A stretch of DNA of 64,000 nucleotides from Apodemus sylvaticus (taxonomy: Eukaryota; Chordata; Mammalia; Rodentia; Muridae). This document shows, piece after piece, positions 45,501 through 59,000 of the stretch. The translations under genes and the position numbers were made by a program. Position 1 is the first letter of the stretch. Every line of letters starts with the position of its first letter. The stretch lies in assembly GCF_947179515.1 (NCBI RefSeq), contig NC_067472.1, forward strand, positions 170,482,107-170,546,106. The letters run 5' to 3'. Under the pieces are notes generated by a model. That model saw nothing but the letters and a program-made list of their open reading frames with translations, ran no database searches and was not told the DNA's origin.

Positions 45501-48500
45501 CCATTTATTCCCATTTTACAGGTGAATAAGTCAGGCACAGAAAGGTTAAGAAACTCTGCAGAGATGCAGACAGTATCATTTTGTTTGTTTTCCAGATAGG
45601 ACTCACTATGTAGCTCTGGCTGACCTGGAACTCACTGCATATACAAGATTGGCCTTGAACTCACAAAGATCTATCTGCCTTCCTCTGCCTCCCCATCTGT
45701 CTGCCTCTGCCTCCCAAATGCTAGAATTCAAGGTGTGCACTGCTCTGCTCAGCTAATAGATAACATTCTTTAATATCCAAAAAAATATCTGGGTAACGGC
45801 AGCTAGAATTCCTTCCATGTCACACTACCTAAATACCTCAGCCACATGGTTTACCCCAAAGTTCAGCAGGGGACCCCTGTGCTGGTTTGTCTTATGTCAC
45901 AAACTAGAGTTACCTGAAAGGAGGGAACCTGGTCATTTCATAATTAATTATTGATGGGAGAGGGCCCAGCCCACGGTAGGGGGGCATCCCTGAGCTAAAG
46001 GTCCTGGATTCTATAAGAAAGCAGGCTGAACAAGGTATGGGAAGCAGGTCAGTAAGCAGCTCCCCTCCCCCCATGGCCTCTGCATCAGCTCCTGCCCCCA
46101 GGATTCTTCTCTGCTTGAGTTCTTATCCTGACTTCCCACAGTGATGAACGGTAATGTGGAAGTGTAAATCGAATAAACCCTTTCCTCCCCATCTTGCCTC
46201 TTGGCCATGGTGTTTTATTACAGCAGTTGTGAGACCCTGACTAAGACAACCCCCAGCTGTCCCTCCAGCCTCTGGAGTTTATCCTAACTTCTGCCAGTCA
46301 CACAATGGATCCCCTCCACTGTTTTGGTCATTTAACATTTAAGTCATTACAACACGCCTGGATGGGACTGTGAGTGTTCCCATCTTTAATGCTAACTGAG
46401 GTTTAGGTTAACTGAGGCACAGAGCAGGGGTCTTCTCATGATCTCACACCAGCTAGAATTGTCAAGACCACAAGCTGGGTTCCCCAGCCCCCCACAAGCC
46501 ACAGACCCCCAGTACACCCCCCCCCCATTACCACAGGACCCTCTCATATGGAGCCCAGCATACTGCAGAAGTGTCTATTTCCACAACTCACACTGTGCAT
46601 GCCCCTGCTAGATGTCGGACCCCCTCATCTCCAAATGTCCTACTTGCTCTCCTGTCTCTCAGCTTCCTGCCGTTACCTCCATCTTTCCTCCCTGTGAGCC
46701 TCCTTCCTGCACACCATCCTGTATTCCCATGTCTCACAAAACTGTGCCATCAGCCAGCCAGTCTGAGGGTGCCCATAAGGTATGATATACCAGGAGACCA
46801 TTCCTGCACCCAGTTGTCCCTTCTAAGTGACCTCTTCATATGCCTGCCACCTCCTCACCCCTGCCTGCCTCCTCTCTTAAATTCCTGGCCCTCAGCCTTC
46901 CACATTCTCGTGTCCCTTGTACAGAGAAGCTCATGGTGTCCCCCAATAACACCCACGTTCCTTTCACACTGCCTGCCCACTACGGACAGCTCTTTCTCCT
47001 TTGGGGATGCGATGCTTGCCCTGCCCTGCCGACCAGCATGCAGGTTTTCCTAGCAGCCTCTTCTGCTCACATTCCTTGCATACACCAGGCTGAGATGCCG
47101 GCTGGGTCCCCGCCCCCCAATCCTCTTCCTACCGCCGGTCTTCCATTCTCACCCCAGCACCTTTCTTGGCACCCAGAACCCGCAAACGCCATTACCCAAC
47201 CCCTCTCCAGCACCCACGCGTCCCATTTCCCCTCTACCAAGCAACCCCCTTTGCACCCCCACCCCCGCGCTCCCTCTGAGTCCACTCAGCACCACCGTTC
47301 GTTCGCGGTGCAGACTACCTGCCCATGAGGAGCTGGCACCATGTCCTTCCCCAGGCCATGCCGCCGTGTCCCAGAGAAGGTCTCCAGGGCTTGCTGGTTC
47401 CCTCATGGAGACTGCGGCGCGACCGCTCCCCGCCCCCACCCCAGGTCCCTCTTGCCCACTCAGGATACCACAGCCTGGAGCCGCCTGCCATCCACAGTGC
47501 ATTCTCCAGTCCTCGTTCCCTCCCTGTGTTCCCATCTCGGCGGGCCTCTCCACGGCCTGCACAGGGCCCCCGCATGCAAGAAAGGCAGCCCCTGTCCCCA
47601 TGCTGAGAACAGCACACAGGCACGTGCCAGAGCCCCATGCAGAAGCTTGGCGAGGTTCAGCCCACGTGCCCCCATCCCCGCAGAGGGCAGAACCTCGAGG
47701 TCCAGGGTCGATCCTCCCCATGCACAGACTCCTGGGGAGGGCATGGAGCAGGGCACGCGGGGACAGAAACACAGAGCAAACGGGGGGGGGAGGGGAAGAG
47801 GGGGCAGGCCAGGCCTAGGAGGCTGGGTGTTGGGAGGAAACACAGCCGCAGTCTCTGGGACAGATGCACTCTATCACACACGTGTGCGCGCACGCACACA
47901 GACACACACAGGCGCACATACGCACACAATCCCCAGACAGCCTCGCTATGGCTCCAAGTCACACAGAGACAGACACCCCCACGCAGGGACACACAGATGG
48001 ACATAGGTTGGGGGTGGGCTGGGAGCCCACAGCCTCCCCATTTCTGTCTGTCTCTCACACACGCAGGCGGTCATACGCACACACATCATTGACACACGCA
48101 CAGCCGCACAGTGACACGCAGCGGAAAAAGAGAAGGGGAGGGAAGGCCGGGGGCGGGATGCCTGTGTGATGGAGGTGTGTGTGTGGGGGGACAGACTGTG
48201 AATGGGAGACAGGGGTATGAATGGGGGGACTTGCTGACTCTAGGAAGAGGGGCGGGGATGCGGAGGGTTGGAGGGATGGGGGCCTAGGGTATCTGTTTGG
48301 GGGCCCTGGGGAAGTACTCCTTAGTGTAGGGGAGTTAGGGGTGCCAGAAAGGGCAAGAGTGGGTTGCAGAGCATAGCTGTAGTGGGGTCCTTTCGTGGGG
48401 ATTCGAGGGGAGGCAAAAGTCTTGGTGATAGCAGAAGAGGCCCTGGAGCAGCGTCTGAAGCACAGGAAGAAGGGAGGTGGAGGAGAGCCGGGTTGCTGAG

Positions 48501-51500
48501 CTGCTGAGAGAGGGTCTGGAAGGGCTCAGGCCTAGGGAAGGGAAGCTACGAAGAGGATACGGGACAGGTCGGGGAGCCCTAAACGCACGGAGGGTCTTGC
48601 GGGGGACGAGCGGGCGGTGCGCCGTTACCTGTAAATGTACCAGACGCTGCGCCTCCGGGGCCCCAGCGCGGGCCAGCTGGAGGATAGCGCAGGGGGCGGC
48701 TGGGGCAGGGCGCCCCCACCGGGGCCACCCCCGACTGCAGACAAAGCCATCGCCACCGCGGCCCCGGCCCCGGCCCGGGTCCCGATCCGGGCCGCCCCCG
48801 CCACCACCGCGGCCGCCGTCGCCGCCGCCGCCGCGTCCCCGCTCGGCTGAACCCCCGTGTCCGGGCCCCCAGGCCCCGCCTCATGCTGACCCGCGCCGGG
48901 AGGGGGGAGGGGCCCGGGGGAGGGGGCGCGCACCCCCCCTCGGGAGGGCGGGCAGCCCCGGGGGGCTCACATGCCGCGGGGGGCGCGCGGGGGACAGCGC
49001 ATGGCTGAGGCTCCAGCACCGCGGACAGCTCCAGAGGAGGCAGCGGCCCCGCGTTAACCCCTTGGCGTCCTGCGCTGGGCAGCCGGACGGAGGGGGGACG
49101 GGCGGGGGAGGGTAACGCAGGGGCCCCTTTGGCGGGAGGAGGGGGAGGGGCAGGGCTTGGGGAGGGGGAGGGAGTCACTTCCGGTCTGTCCCCCCCCCAT
49201 CCATACTCCCCCCTTTTCCAGAGTCCTCTCCGCGCAGGTGCAGAGAGAGCGCGAGCCAGAGAGCGGGAGCGCGGGGAGAAGGACGCAGCGCCACACATCA
49301 CATAAGATGGCACGCCATCGCGTGCGGGGACGCGCAGACAGACAGAACCACACTTTCAGGACAAGGGACACCCAAGGGTGAGAGAGGTAGACCCCTTCCC
49401 CAAGAGAGGGCTAACAGCCCACCCTCAGCGCAGACAGACACACAACTCATTCCCAAAATAGTAGGGAAAGGCAGGGTGCAGGGGAGGGTTTGGGGGGGGG
49501 GAGCCAAGACATTCAACTGGGACCCAGAACACTAAAACAGAGAGTAGTGAGGGGACACATACATCACAACTCATTAGAGAGCCGTGGACCCCACAGCAAC
49601 CCCCAGGCGGAGGAGTGCAGAGGCACATGGCAGCACACTCTGTGGGGTAGGTACACACACAATCAGGGCTCAGCTCCCGCTGAGATGCTAGGGACCAACA
49701 ACAATACGGTGCAAGGTGTGGGCAGGTGAGCAGGGCCCCTGCAGACTGGGTCAGGTAGAGCTGAGGGAAGAAGGTATGACCATGACCGGAGCGGGCTTGG
49801 ATAGACCTCAGCCCCAGGAGAGGAGGGAAACGGACAGAGATGGCAAGGCTTCAAGACAGGATCGTAATAAAGAAGAGAGGATGGGTCTGGGGTTGAAGAG
49901 ACCCCTCCCCACTCAGTCTTTGGAGAGAATGACACCTGTGCAAGACCAGGCAGGCCAAGGTGAGAACCCCAAAGAGAGGCTGACGGGGTAGAGGGAGCCT
50001 CCATACTCACCCAGGACCCAGAGCCAGAGACATACAGGCATAAGATGATTTGCTTCAGACCCTGGGGCACAGGGTGACTGGCACCCAAGCCGCACCCTGA
50101 CAACCACCCATTCTTTCCTCCTCCCCCAACCCAGACCTTTCCCCCACTGGCCAGAACACAGACACAGGTTTGGATACATTTAATGGAGGGATACTGTGAA
50201 CAGGGAGACCCTTCCCTGGATTGGGGTGGGATGGGGTGGCAGAGGAGGGTGTCATCAGTGAGACCTTGGATTATGACATTCCTTCCCCAGAGCACAGCCC
50301 TGTGGCCCTGGATTCATCCCCTCCTCTGTCCTTCCCTCCCTCAGCATTCCAGGTTCTGAATTTTAGACCAATCAGAAGAAAAGACATTCGCACGCTGGGG
50401 CCACCAAAGAACGCACAGTGACACGGGGTGTGTAGAGAGATCTGTCACCTGTTCACGTGTGAGCAGACACATGGACATCTCTGGCAGTGCTTGCCCACAG
50501 TCAGAGAAGCGCACATGTTGCAAAGCCAGCCACGCAGTCAACACCGACACAAATGTACCCATATGCACCGAGGGCTGCGGCACACAGCCTTCGTTAGGGT
50601 TATTTACAGTGATCCGATTAAGGGCTTTCTGCCCATGCATGCACGCGGATGCGTCATGCACACTGGTATAGACACGCCCCCACGCTGGGAGCCCCTCAGC
50701 TCTGGTCATGCACACAAACATTCTTATCCCCCATATCCGAGCACCCCATCCTGGCCCACTCCCCACCCTACCCCGCCCCTCTCACCTCCCTGAGTCAATC
50801 CCATCGATCAGACTTCAGAAGCAAGTCAGCCAGCAGCCAAGGAGGGGACAGGTGTCAGTGTGCCCCTCTCTCTGTCCCCACCCATGGGGTCCTGGTGGTT
50901 CCACCTGCCCCACCCCCCCACTGTTATGACATACAGGACGTACATATGTCCAACAGTATGAGACTGCACACAGACAGGGAAACAGGAAGGAGGATGGGGC
51001 TTCTAACTACCCCACACACAAGAACCCAGGGCCCCAGACACACCCAGCCCACACTAGATGGTCTCAGTGGCTGCCAGAGGCAGATTTGGGACTGGGCTGT
51101 TAGGTTAACAGATTTCTGCCTTCTCCTGGCTTCCAAGTTGACCAAGAAGAGAAACAGGCTTAAAGCGTGCAGTGTGCAGGGAGCTGGGAGAGGCGGGGCA
51201 CCTAAGGGTGTGAGGACATTTACCTTGGGGCATCGAAGCTGTCGTAAGAGCCCACTGTGTAATGCCTGAAGAGTCTTTTTGCCTTGTCACTTCGGCTCTC
51301 TGCGGGGACATAAAGCCTTGGTCCCTCACTTTGTAAACAGCAAAGCCTACTCCCAGACTTCTGCACCCCACTCCTATCGGGCGGGGCCGGAGGGATAAGG
51401 AGATTGTAGGGTGTGAGGGAGAAGGGTCCTTGTTACCTTGTCTTCCCTCCTGGGAACGGTTTGCCACCTCTTCTAGGCAGTCAGAAGGGAACCAGCCAAC

Positions 51501-54426
51501 TCGACCTTTGACCTGGCCTTCCCAGAAGCCTCCTTCCCCGATGCTGAGCACTGGATGGGACAGTGGGAACAGGGAAATGTTTTAAGCTGTCTTTTTAAAT
51601 TTTCTTTCCTTTTTCCTCTCTTCCCCCCCTCCTCTCTCTCCCCCTCCTCTCTTCCCCCTCCTCCTCTTCTCTTCGTCTTCCTCCTCCCCTGCCCCACTAT
51701 ATTTTTGAGACAAGTTCTCATGTATTGTCGGTCGGCCTCAAATTCACTTATGACTTTGAACATCATGCACCCCTCACCCAGTTTATGTGGAGCTGGGGAT
51801 CGAACCCAGAGCTCTGTGTGCTAGCTAAGCCCCTAACAGCTGAACGTCAGGCCTGTTGTGAGGTCTCTAGGCTTCTCTTTGCTCCCAACACACTTGGTGC
51901 GCACTGTGTCGTTGTCCCAATACCCAAAGGCATCCTTAAGACATGTGAAGCGCGAGGGCTGAACTCATGGCTCAGCAGCAGTTAAGAGCACAGATTGCCC
52001 TTCCAGAGGACCAGGATTTGATTCCCAGCAAACACATGGCAGTTCACAAGTGTCTGTGGTTTCAGCTCCAGGAGCTTACAAATGGTGCAAACACACACAC
52101 ACACACAGAGGCAAAAGGTTCATACACACAACATAAAAAACCAAAAACAAAACAAAAAACAAAACAAAACAAAACAAAAACTTAAAAAGAAAAATCTGGT
52201 GCAGGAGTTGTATATGTGATTTCAAGGCTAGCCTGGGCTAGCTATCACAAGACCCTATCAAAAATCAAAACAAAAACTTAGGGTAGGATGTGGTGAGATG
52301 ACTCAGTGGGTGAGGATGCTTACTGTACAACACTAAGGACCAGAGTTTGGATGCAGCAGCTATGGTCAAACAAAAACTGAGTGTGGCCACACCCAACTTT
52401 AACACTGCTGTTAGGAAACAGAAGGATCACTGGGGTTTGCTGAGGACTAGCCTGGCTCCAAGCCCAGTGAGAGACCCTGTCTTAAGGCAATAAGTCAGAC
52501 AGTGATACGGCAGGAGACCCAGAGCCCTTCCTCTGCCCTCTGAATATGTGCACCTGTACAAAAGTCTGCATATATCACACTCAGAACTCCAAACAAAACA
52601 AAACTGTTGTGGTGGTACGCACCTAAACCCCCCAGGTTTGGAGGCAGAGGGATGAGGACTTTAATGTCATTCTCAGTACTTGATAGTTCAAAGCCAGTCT
52701 GAGCTGCAAGAGACCCTGTCTCAAAGCAAAATGACAGAAGGTCTGGGAAATGGGGGAACCCATGCTGGGGAGCCAAGTCGGGGCATTCTTGCATGTGAAC
52801 TTTCTTAACACAGGAGGAGCATATCAGGTGGATTTGGGGAGCAGACTGGGTTCTGTGGCATGGCCCTCCCTTGGTCCCTGCCCCCTCTGGTTACCACCCA
52901 CAACCTAGTGGAGTGTTTCCTTAAGCCCCCAAAGCCTGCGGCTCAGGTGGCCGTTCTGGAGACAGCTGTGCCCACTGCTACCCCTGCTGCTCCCTGAAGT
53001 CTCTGCCCGGCTCCTCCCCACTCTGCCCCCTTGCACGCTCTCTTTGCATCCCCCCTCCGACTGCTCTAAGCAGTAACACCGGCAGCCCGTCAGTGGACCT
53101 GTGTTGAGCCCCATCACCATCCTGTTCTGTACCCGGTGTTGACAGCAAGGGCACTGAGAGCTCACCCCAGACCAGAAGTCTGGGAATGGAGACTTAGTGA
53201 CAAGGACACTGGGGCGCAGAGAGCTAACGCCACTTGCCATTTGCCCCAGATCACAAGGCGAGTAATCACTGGCAGGGCAGGATTTGAACCCAAGCCTGTG
53301 TAATTCTAGGAACAAAGCTTTGGGTAGCTAGGGTGTGCCTGGAGCCTTATCTGGAGAATGGTGCTAACAGCAACAGACACGCTGTCTCTTCTGTAGCTCC
53401 AGTGTTTTCTCCAACTCCTTCTGGGTAAAAAAGCTGGAGGCAAGCTGGGGCTGGTAGCACAGGCCAGTCATCCTTAGCATCTCAAGAGGCCGAGGCAGGA
53501 GGATTGAAAATTTAAGAGATGCCTGTATTACAAAGCTAATCTTTGTGACTTAGTGAGACGCTGTCTTGGAATGAAAAAGTGAAGGCTTAGCCGGGCGGTG
53601 GTGGCGCACACCTGTAATCCCAGCACTCTGAGAGGCAGAAGCAGACGGGATTTCTGAGTTTGAGGCCAGCCTGGTCTACAGAGCGAGTTCCAGGATAGCC
53701 AGGGCTACATAGAGAAACCCTGTCTCGAAAAAACCAAATCCAAAAAAAAAAAAAAAAAAAAAAAAAAAAAGCAAAAAACAAACAGACAAACAAAAAAAAG
53801 TGAAGGCTAGGAATGTGGCTCAGTGGTAGAGCCCCTGCCTAGAATCCCCCAGTGAGGGGCTGGGGGCGTGGCTCAGTGGTAGAGCCCCTGCCTAGAATCC
53901 CCCAGTGAGGGGCTGAGGGCGTGGCTCAGTGGTAGAGCCCCTGCCTAGAATCCCCCAGTGAGGGGCTGGGGGCGTGGCTCAGTGGTAGAGCCCCTGCCTA
54001 GAGTGGCCCTGTGAGGGGCTGGGGGCGTGGCTCAGTGGTGGAGCCCCTGCCTAGAGTCCCCCAGTGAAGGGCTAGGGGCGTGGCTTAATGGTGGAATGCT
54101 TGCCTCCTCGATTCTAACTACTGCAAAAAAATAAAAAACAAAGCTGAAGGGCTGGGAATGCAGTTTAGTAGATGAAGTACCTGCCTCCCAAGCCTGAGGA
54201 TCAGAGTTCAGTCCCTAGAAGCACGGAGAAAGCTGGACATAGCAGTGCACACTGCAGTCTCACTGCTGGGGAGGTAGAGCCAAGCAGACTGCTGGGCGTG
54301 CAGGGCAGCCAGCACAGCCTACTTACAGTTCCAGGGTGGAGAGACCCTGCCCCAATAAAGCAAGGAGCACTGGCCCCGAGGAACACCACCATTCTACATG
54401 CATAAGCACACAACTGTATACATAGT

Positions 54427-54477
<51 letters not shown>

Positions 54478-55495
54478 TGCCATAAGGCTCCTCGACCCTT
54501 CTCCCTACCCACCTGCCCCTTCCCCTGAAGGTGTGGGGCAGTGACTCGAGCGCAAGCGCCAGGTCATCGATGAGGGTAGACAGTAGGGCATCCAGGGATC
54601 TGAGCTCTCAGTTGCTCCTCCCATGCCTGACTTCTTGGCCTTGAGGTCAATCATTTCCTCACAAAACACCTACTGAGTGCTGACCAAGTGTCAAGTACCA
54701 GGACAGACACAGTTGGACACAACCCATGAAGTTCCTGCCGTAGAAGAGCTTCCAGATTAGCAGCCCTTCGAAGAACACCTACAGTGATCAAGGGGACAGA
54801 AGAGGCAGGGCATGGGGGCATGTGCCTTTAACCCTGGCATTCCAGAGGCTGATACAGGAGGATTACTACAAGTCTAAAAACAACCTGGTCTACACAGTGA
54901 GTCCCCAGTTAGCTACCTTGTGATACCTTGTCTGAAACAAACAGGGAGGTGGGGCTTGGAGAGCTAGAAGGCTCAGAGGTTAAAAAACACTGGCTGCTCT
55001 TGCAAAGGATCCAGGTTCTATTCTCCACATCCACATGGTGGCTGACAACCATCAGTAACTTCAGTTCCAGGGGGTCGGATGCCCTCTTTTGACTTTAAAA
55101 GCACTGGGCATGAACGTGGCACACATACATTCCTATAGACAAAGCATGCATACATATAAACTGAAACTATGACTTAAAAAATAGTGGATATGGGTGTGAA
55201 GGCCTCCAGCTGTGACATCTCTCATCCCACTCTTCCAGGGTTGGCTTGGATGGTCTGGCTGCTTCTGCTGGCTATGCAGGTGCTCCCTTCCTCCCTCACT
55301 ATTCCATGTGATTCCCTCTTGACCCCGGCACGCATGTAACAAGCTGGGTGTCCCCTGAATGAATGCCTATAGTCCCAGTTGTAGGACGAGATGTGTGGAG
55401 TCTGGATTACAGGGGCTTTCAGTCTGGACTCTGCCACAAAGAAATAGGCAGACAGTGGCCTCCACATTCACATGGGCAGAGACGCCATACATATT

Positions 55496-55553
<58 letters not shown>

Positions 55554-56034
55554 CATGCACGCACAAACAAAAACCAGTAACAACAAAACCCCCACCGTTT
55601 TTAATGAGGAAGTGGACAGGAAATGGCGTTTGGAGAGAGGCCAGATGACCGAACGTGAGCTGAATGGACAAAGCACCCAGACACCCCTGAAACCTGAGGC
55701 ACCCTAGTAGCTGGGAATACAAAGAAACCGTGGAAGAGTTTGCTACATAAATGGTACAGCATGCTTGAAACCAAATCCTGCTAATCCATCTGTACCATCC
55801 CGGCACTCCGGGGGCTAAGGCAGGAAGACTGTTAACAGCCAAGGCGAGTCTGGGTGACAGCATGAGACCCTACCTCAAGACAGATATACGCATAGATTGC
55901 TAGATATAAAATAAGGTTATAGATATATGAGAGATTGATAGGTCCATAATATAGATGAATCTAATAGATTGTAGCCTAGATTAAAAGGCACATGAGACAT
56001 AGACATGATAGATAATAGATACATGTGTGGGTCG

Positions 56035-56069
<35 letters not shown>

Positions 56070-59000
56070 TTGATCTTCCTATCCTTCTTTTCTATGAGAA
56101 GATAGACAACTGAGTTCCCCAAAAGATCCAACTTGCGGGATGAGGACGAGCACCCTCGAAGGCCTTCCCATCTCTAAGTCCTCTGAAGGCCCCTCCTTGC
56201 TTGCCCAGACGGCTCTGCTCTGTCTCAGTGCTCACGCGGAGGGAGGCCAGCTATCATGCAGCACCCAAAGCCTGGACCTAAGAGACTTAGTGAGCTTCAT
56301 GATTCTCCCCAGAGTCTCCTTTTAAAGACAGTGAAACTGAGGCTCAGAGAAGCTGGTTTCTAGAACTCTTTCCTCTAAGTGGTGATGAGTGGTGGGGGGG
56401 GGGGGGGGGCTAAGCTTTGAGTACGGACAGCTTGCTGCTCAACCACTACACCACAGAGCTGCTGGGCAGACTAGAATCTGGCAGAGTTACCCTGTTTGCT
56501 CTGAATTATACTGCCTTCAGCATGGTTTTCTATCTCCAAGGCACCCCTTTATCCAGGAACACACGCTGCCCATGCTTTGGAGGCTGCAGGTTACGTGCTA
56601 CAGTCACTGCTTTCCAGAGGAAAGACCTGTAAATGGTCACCCATAATTCCAGCCGTCAGGAGGTACAGGCAGGACAACCAGAAGCTCAAGGTGAACTTGT
56701 GCTATTAGGTGAGTTGGAGAAGAGCTTGGGCAACAGAAGACCCTGCCTCAAAAAGAAAGGCTCTAGGAGGCAAGAGAACAACGGCCCAGGAGAGGAAGGA
56801 CTGCTGTGCAAACACAAGGACTTGAATTTGGACCCCAGAACCCATGTAAACGTCCAGGTGCAGCTGCAAGCATCTGTAATCCCCAGCAGGAAAGCAGAAA
56901 AGGGCGGGTTCTTGGCCCTTGCTAGGTAGCCAGCTTGGGTGAGTTAGTGAGCTCTGGGTTCAGTGACAGACTCTCTATCTCAAAAAAAAAAAATGTGGAA
57001 GGTGACTGAGGAAGACACCTGATGTCAACCTCTGGCCTTCCCATATACACTACACACATGTACAAACCCCATCACACACATGTGCCCACACACAGTCAAA
57101 CATTCATCCACGCATGTGACAATCCATGCCCTGCTCAGCTCCTCTGTTCCCCTTGTCCCACACAGTGCCTCCCTCTCCTCCCAGGCTCTCTAAAGTCCCC
57201 AGAGTGCATAGGACACAGGTCCTTGAGCTTCCCCTCACCCTGTCCCCACCCAGCCCCACCCTGTCACCTTTGATCTTTTCGCCTTTACTCAGAGAGATCT
57301 CCCCCTCGCCTTGTGCCTGGTAGGACTTCACGGCCATGAAGGAGCGTCCGGGGACCGCTGAATAGAGCTTCCTACGTCGGCCTCTGCTGCCCAGGGAGCC
57401 CCCAGGGCCCCCTGAGCCCCCAGTTCCCCCAGCCGGCCCATCTCGGGGTGTCCCGCTGGAGCTGCATACACAGAAGTTGTGAGAAGCAGGGGAGGGTGGA
57501 GGGACAGGGCATTTCTGGAGGACAAGGGTCCTTGATGGCAGGAAGTCAGAGCGTCAGGATGGTGACAGGGGCCGAGTGCTTTTCCAAGCTCTGGTGTCCT
57601 TGGGAGACCAGATGCACCCCCACACACACTCCTGGTTTAAGGCTCCACCCCTCCCACTGTCTGTGAGTACAGCCTGATTCAGCTTCCTGAATACACCCCC
57701 CCCTCCCTTTCATGAGCCTTCAGTGACTCCCAGCTTCCTCCTGGGGCAGGTTCGAGGCCCCAGCCAACTGTCCCCAGCCTTCTCCACTTCCTTGGGACCT
57801 GGGACACACCTGGTGAGCCTCCCTCTCTTCGTGACATCCTTACCGATGAAACATCTCCTTCTCCTGCCCTCTCAGCTCCCCGTTTCCCCTCCTGGACAGC
57901 CTTGTACATTGCTTCCAAAGTCCATGCGACCCCAAGCCCCTATCCTGCTCTTTCCTCTTCCCCCCTGCCCTGCTGTGCTCATAGGTTGCAGACTTTTACT
58001 TTTAGTGTTCTCTCACCCCTGCCAGGAGTGAGGCCAGGTGTCCCCCAACGCCCTCATTGTACCCACGAGACAATTAGAGCTGCGGATAGGTGTGGGACCC
58101 ACCACCCTTGGGACAGAAGGTGGGCAGCAGGGCTGTCTGTCTGGACGCTAGAATGGCTAGTTTTGGGGGCGGGGCTTAACCCTGCCTACCTGGGCCGGCC
58201 TCGAGGTTGTCTCTTGGCATCTTCAGGATGTCTCCCCCTGGATGGGGAGCGTGCCCGGGCACCTCGGGGGCTGCTGGCACTTCTAAGGGTCCCACTACTG
58301 AGCTTGGTGCTGGGGGCCGAGGGCTGTGACTGGCCCTGGGGTCCTGAGGTAGGGCCAGGAGTCCCAGAGGATGAGGCCCCTGGGGCTGAAAACACCATCC
58401 AATCAGGCAGTGCCATGCTTGTATCGCTGTTAGCTCGCAGCAGCGCTGGGGGTACAGTCAGCCCTGCGCCTGGGGGTCCCCGACGCCGGGCCGCATACTT
58501 GGGGGACTCCTGGAAGGGTACTGAGAGCGGACAGTGGTGGTCAGGGGAAGGCAGATAGGATGGGGGAAACAGAGGCAGGTGGGGACCGAGAGGGCAAGCG
58601 GTGGTGGGAGAGAGAGAGAAAGGTAGAGATGAGACAGTGAGGGTGTGAGGCGCTGAGTTATTCCCCTACCACTCCTTAGATATCTGTGTTCCATCCTGAC
58701 ACCCTCCAATCAGGTCACCAACTCTGTAATCCCCAATATGAACCCTCACTCACCCACATCCTGTTCCCGATGGTTACGAATCAGTTCCCCCAGCTCGAAA
58801 TTCCCAGCAATCACAGCCACCTGCAGGAAGGGGTGAGGGAGGTGCTGAGCAGAGAGCAAGGACAGGAGACATCCTGACCTCCTCTACCCTGCCTCGCACC
58901 CATCAGCCCACCATGCACACCACTGACCCGACCGACCGACCCTCTCCCTTCTCCCAGACCAAGGTCTCCTTTCCAGCGTCCCTCGCAGCCCCTGCGCCGC

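Noticed and set aside
48477..49313. Long open frames on both strands over the 48.5-49.3 kb CpG island
   Set aside because: Composition-driven. Only the 122-base segment 48629-48750 has an ATG, a donor and matching phase.
53855..54060. Tandem tRNA genes, because of the A-box-like TGGCTCAGTGGTAGAGC
   Set aside because: Units lack the B box, anticodon arm and cloverleaf; they are tRNA-derived ID SINE fragments.
57902..58558. 218-codon plus-strand frame
   Set aside because: Antisense shadow of the Shank1 linker exon 58190-58520.
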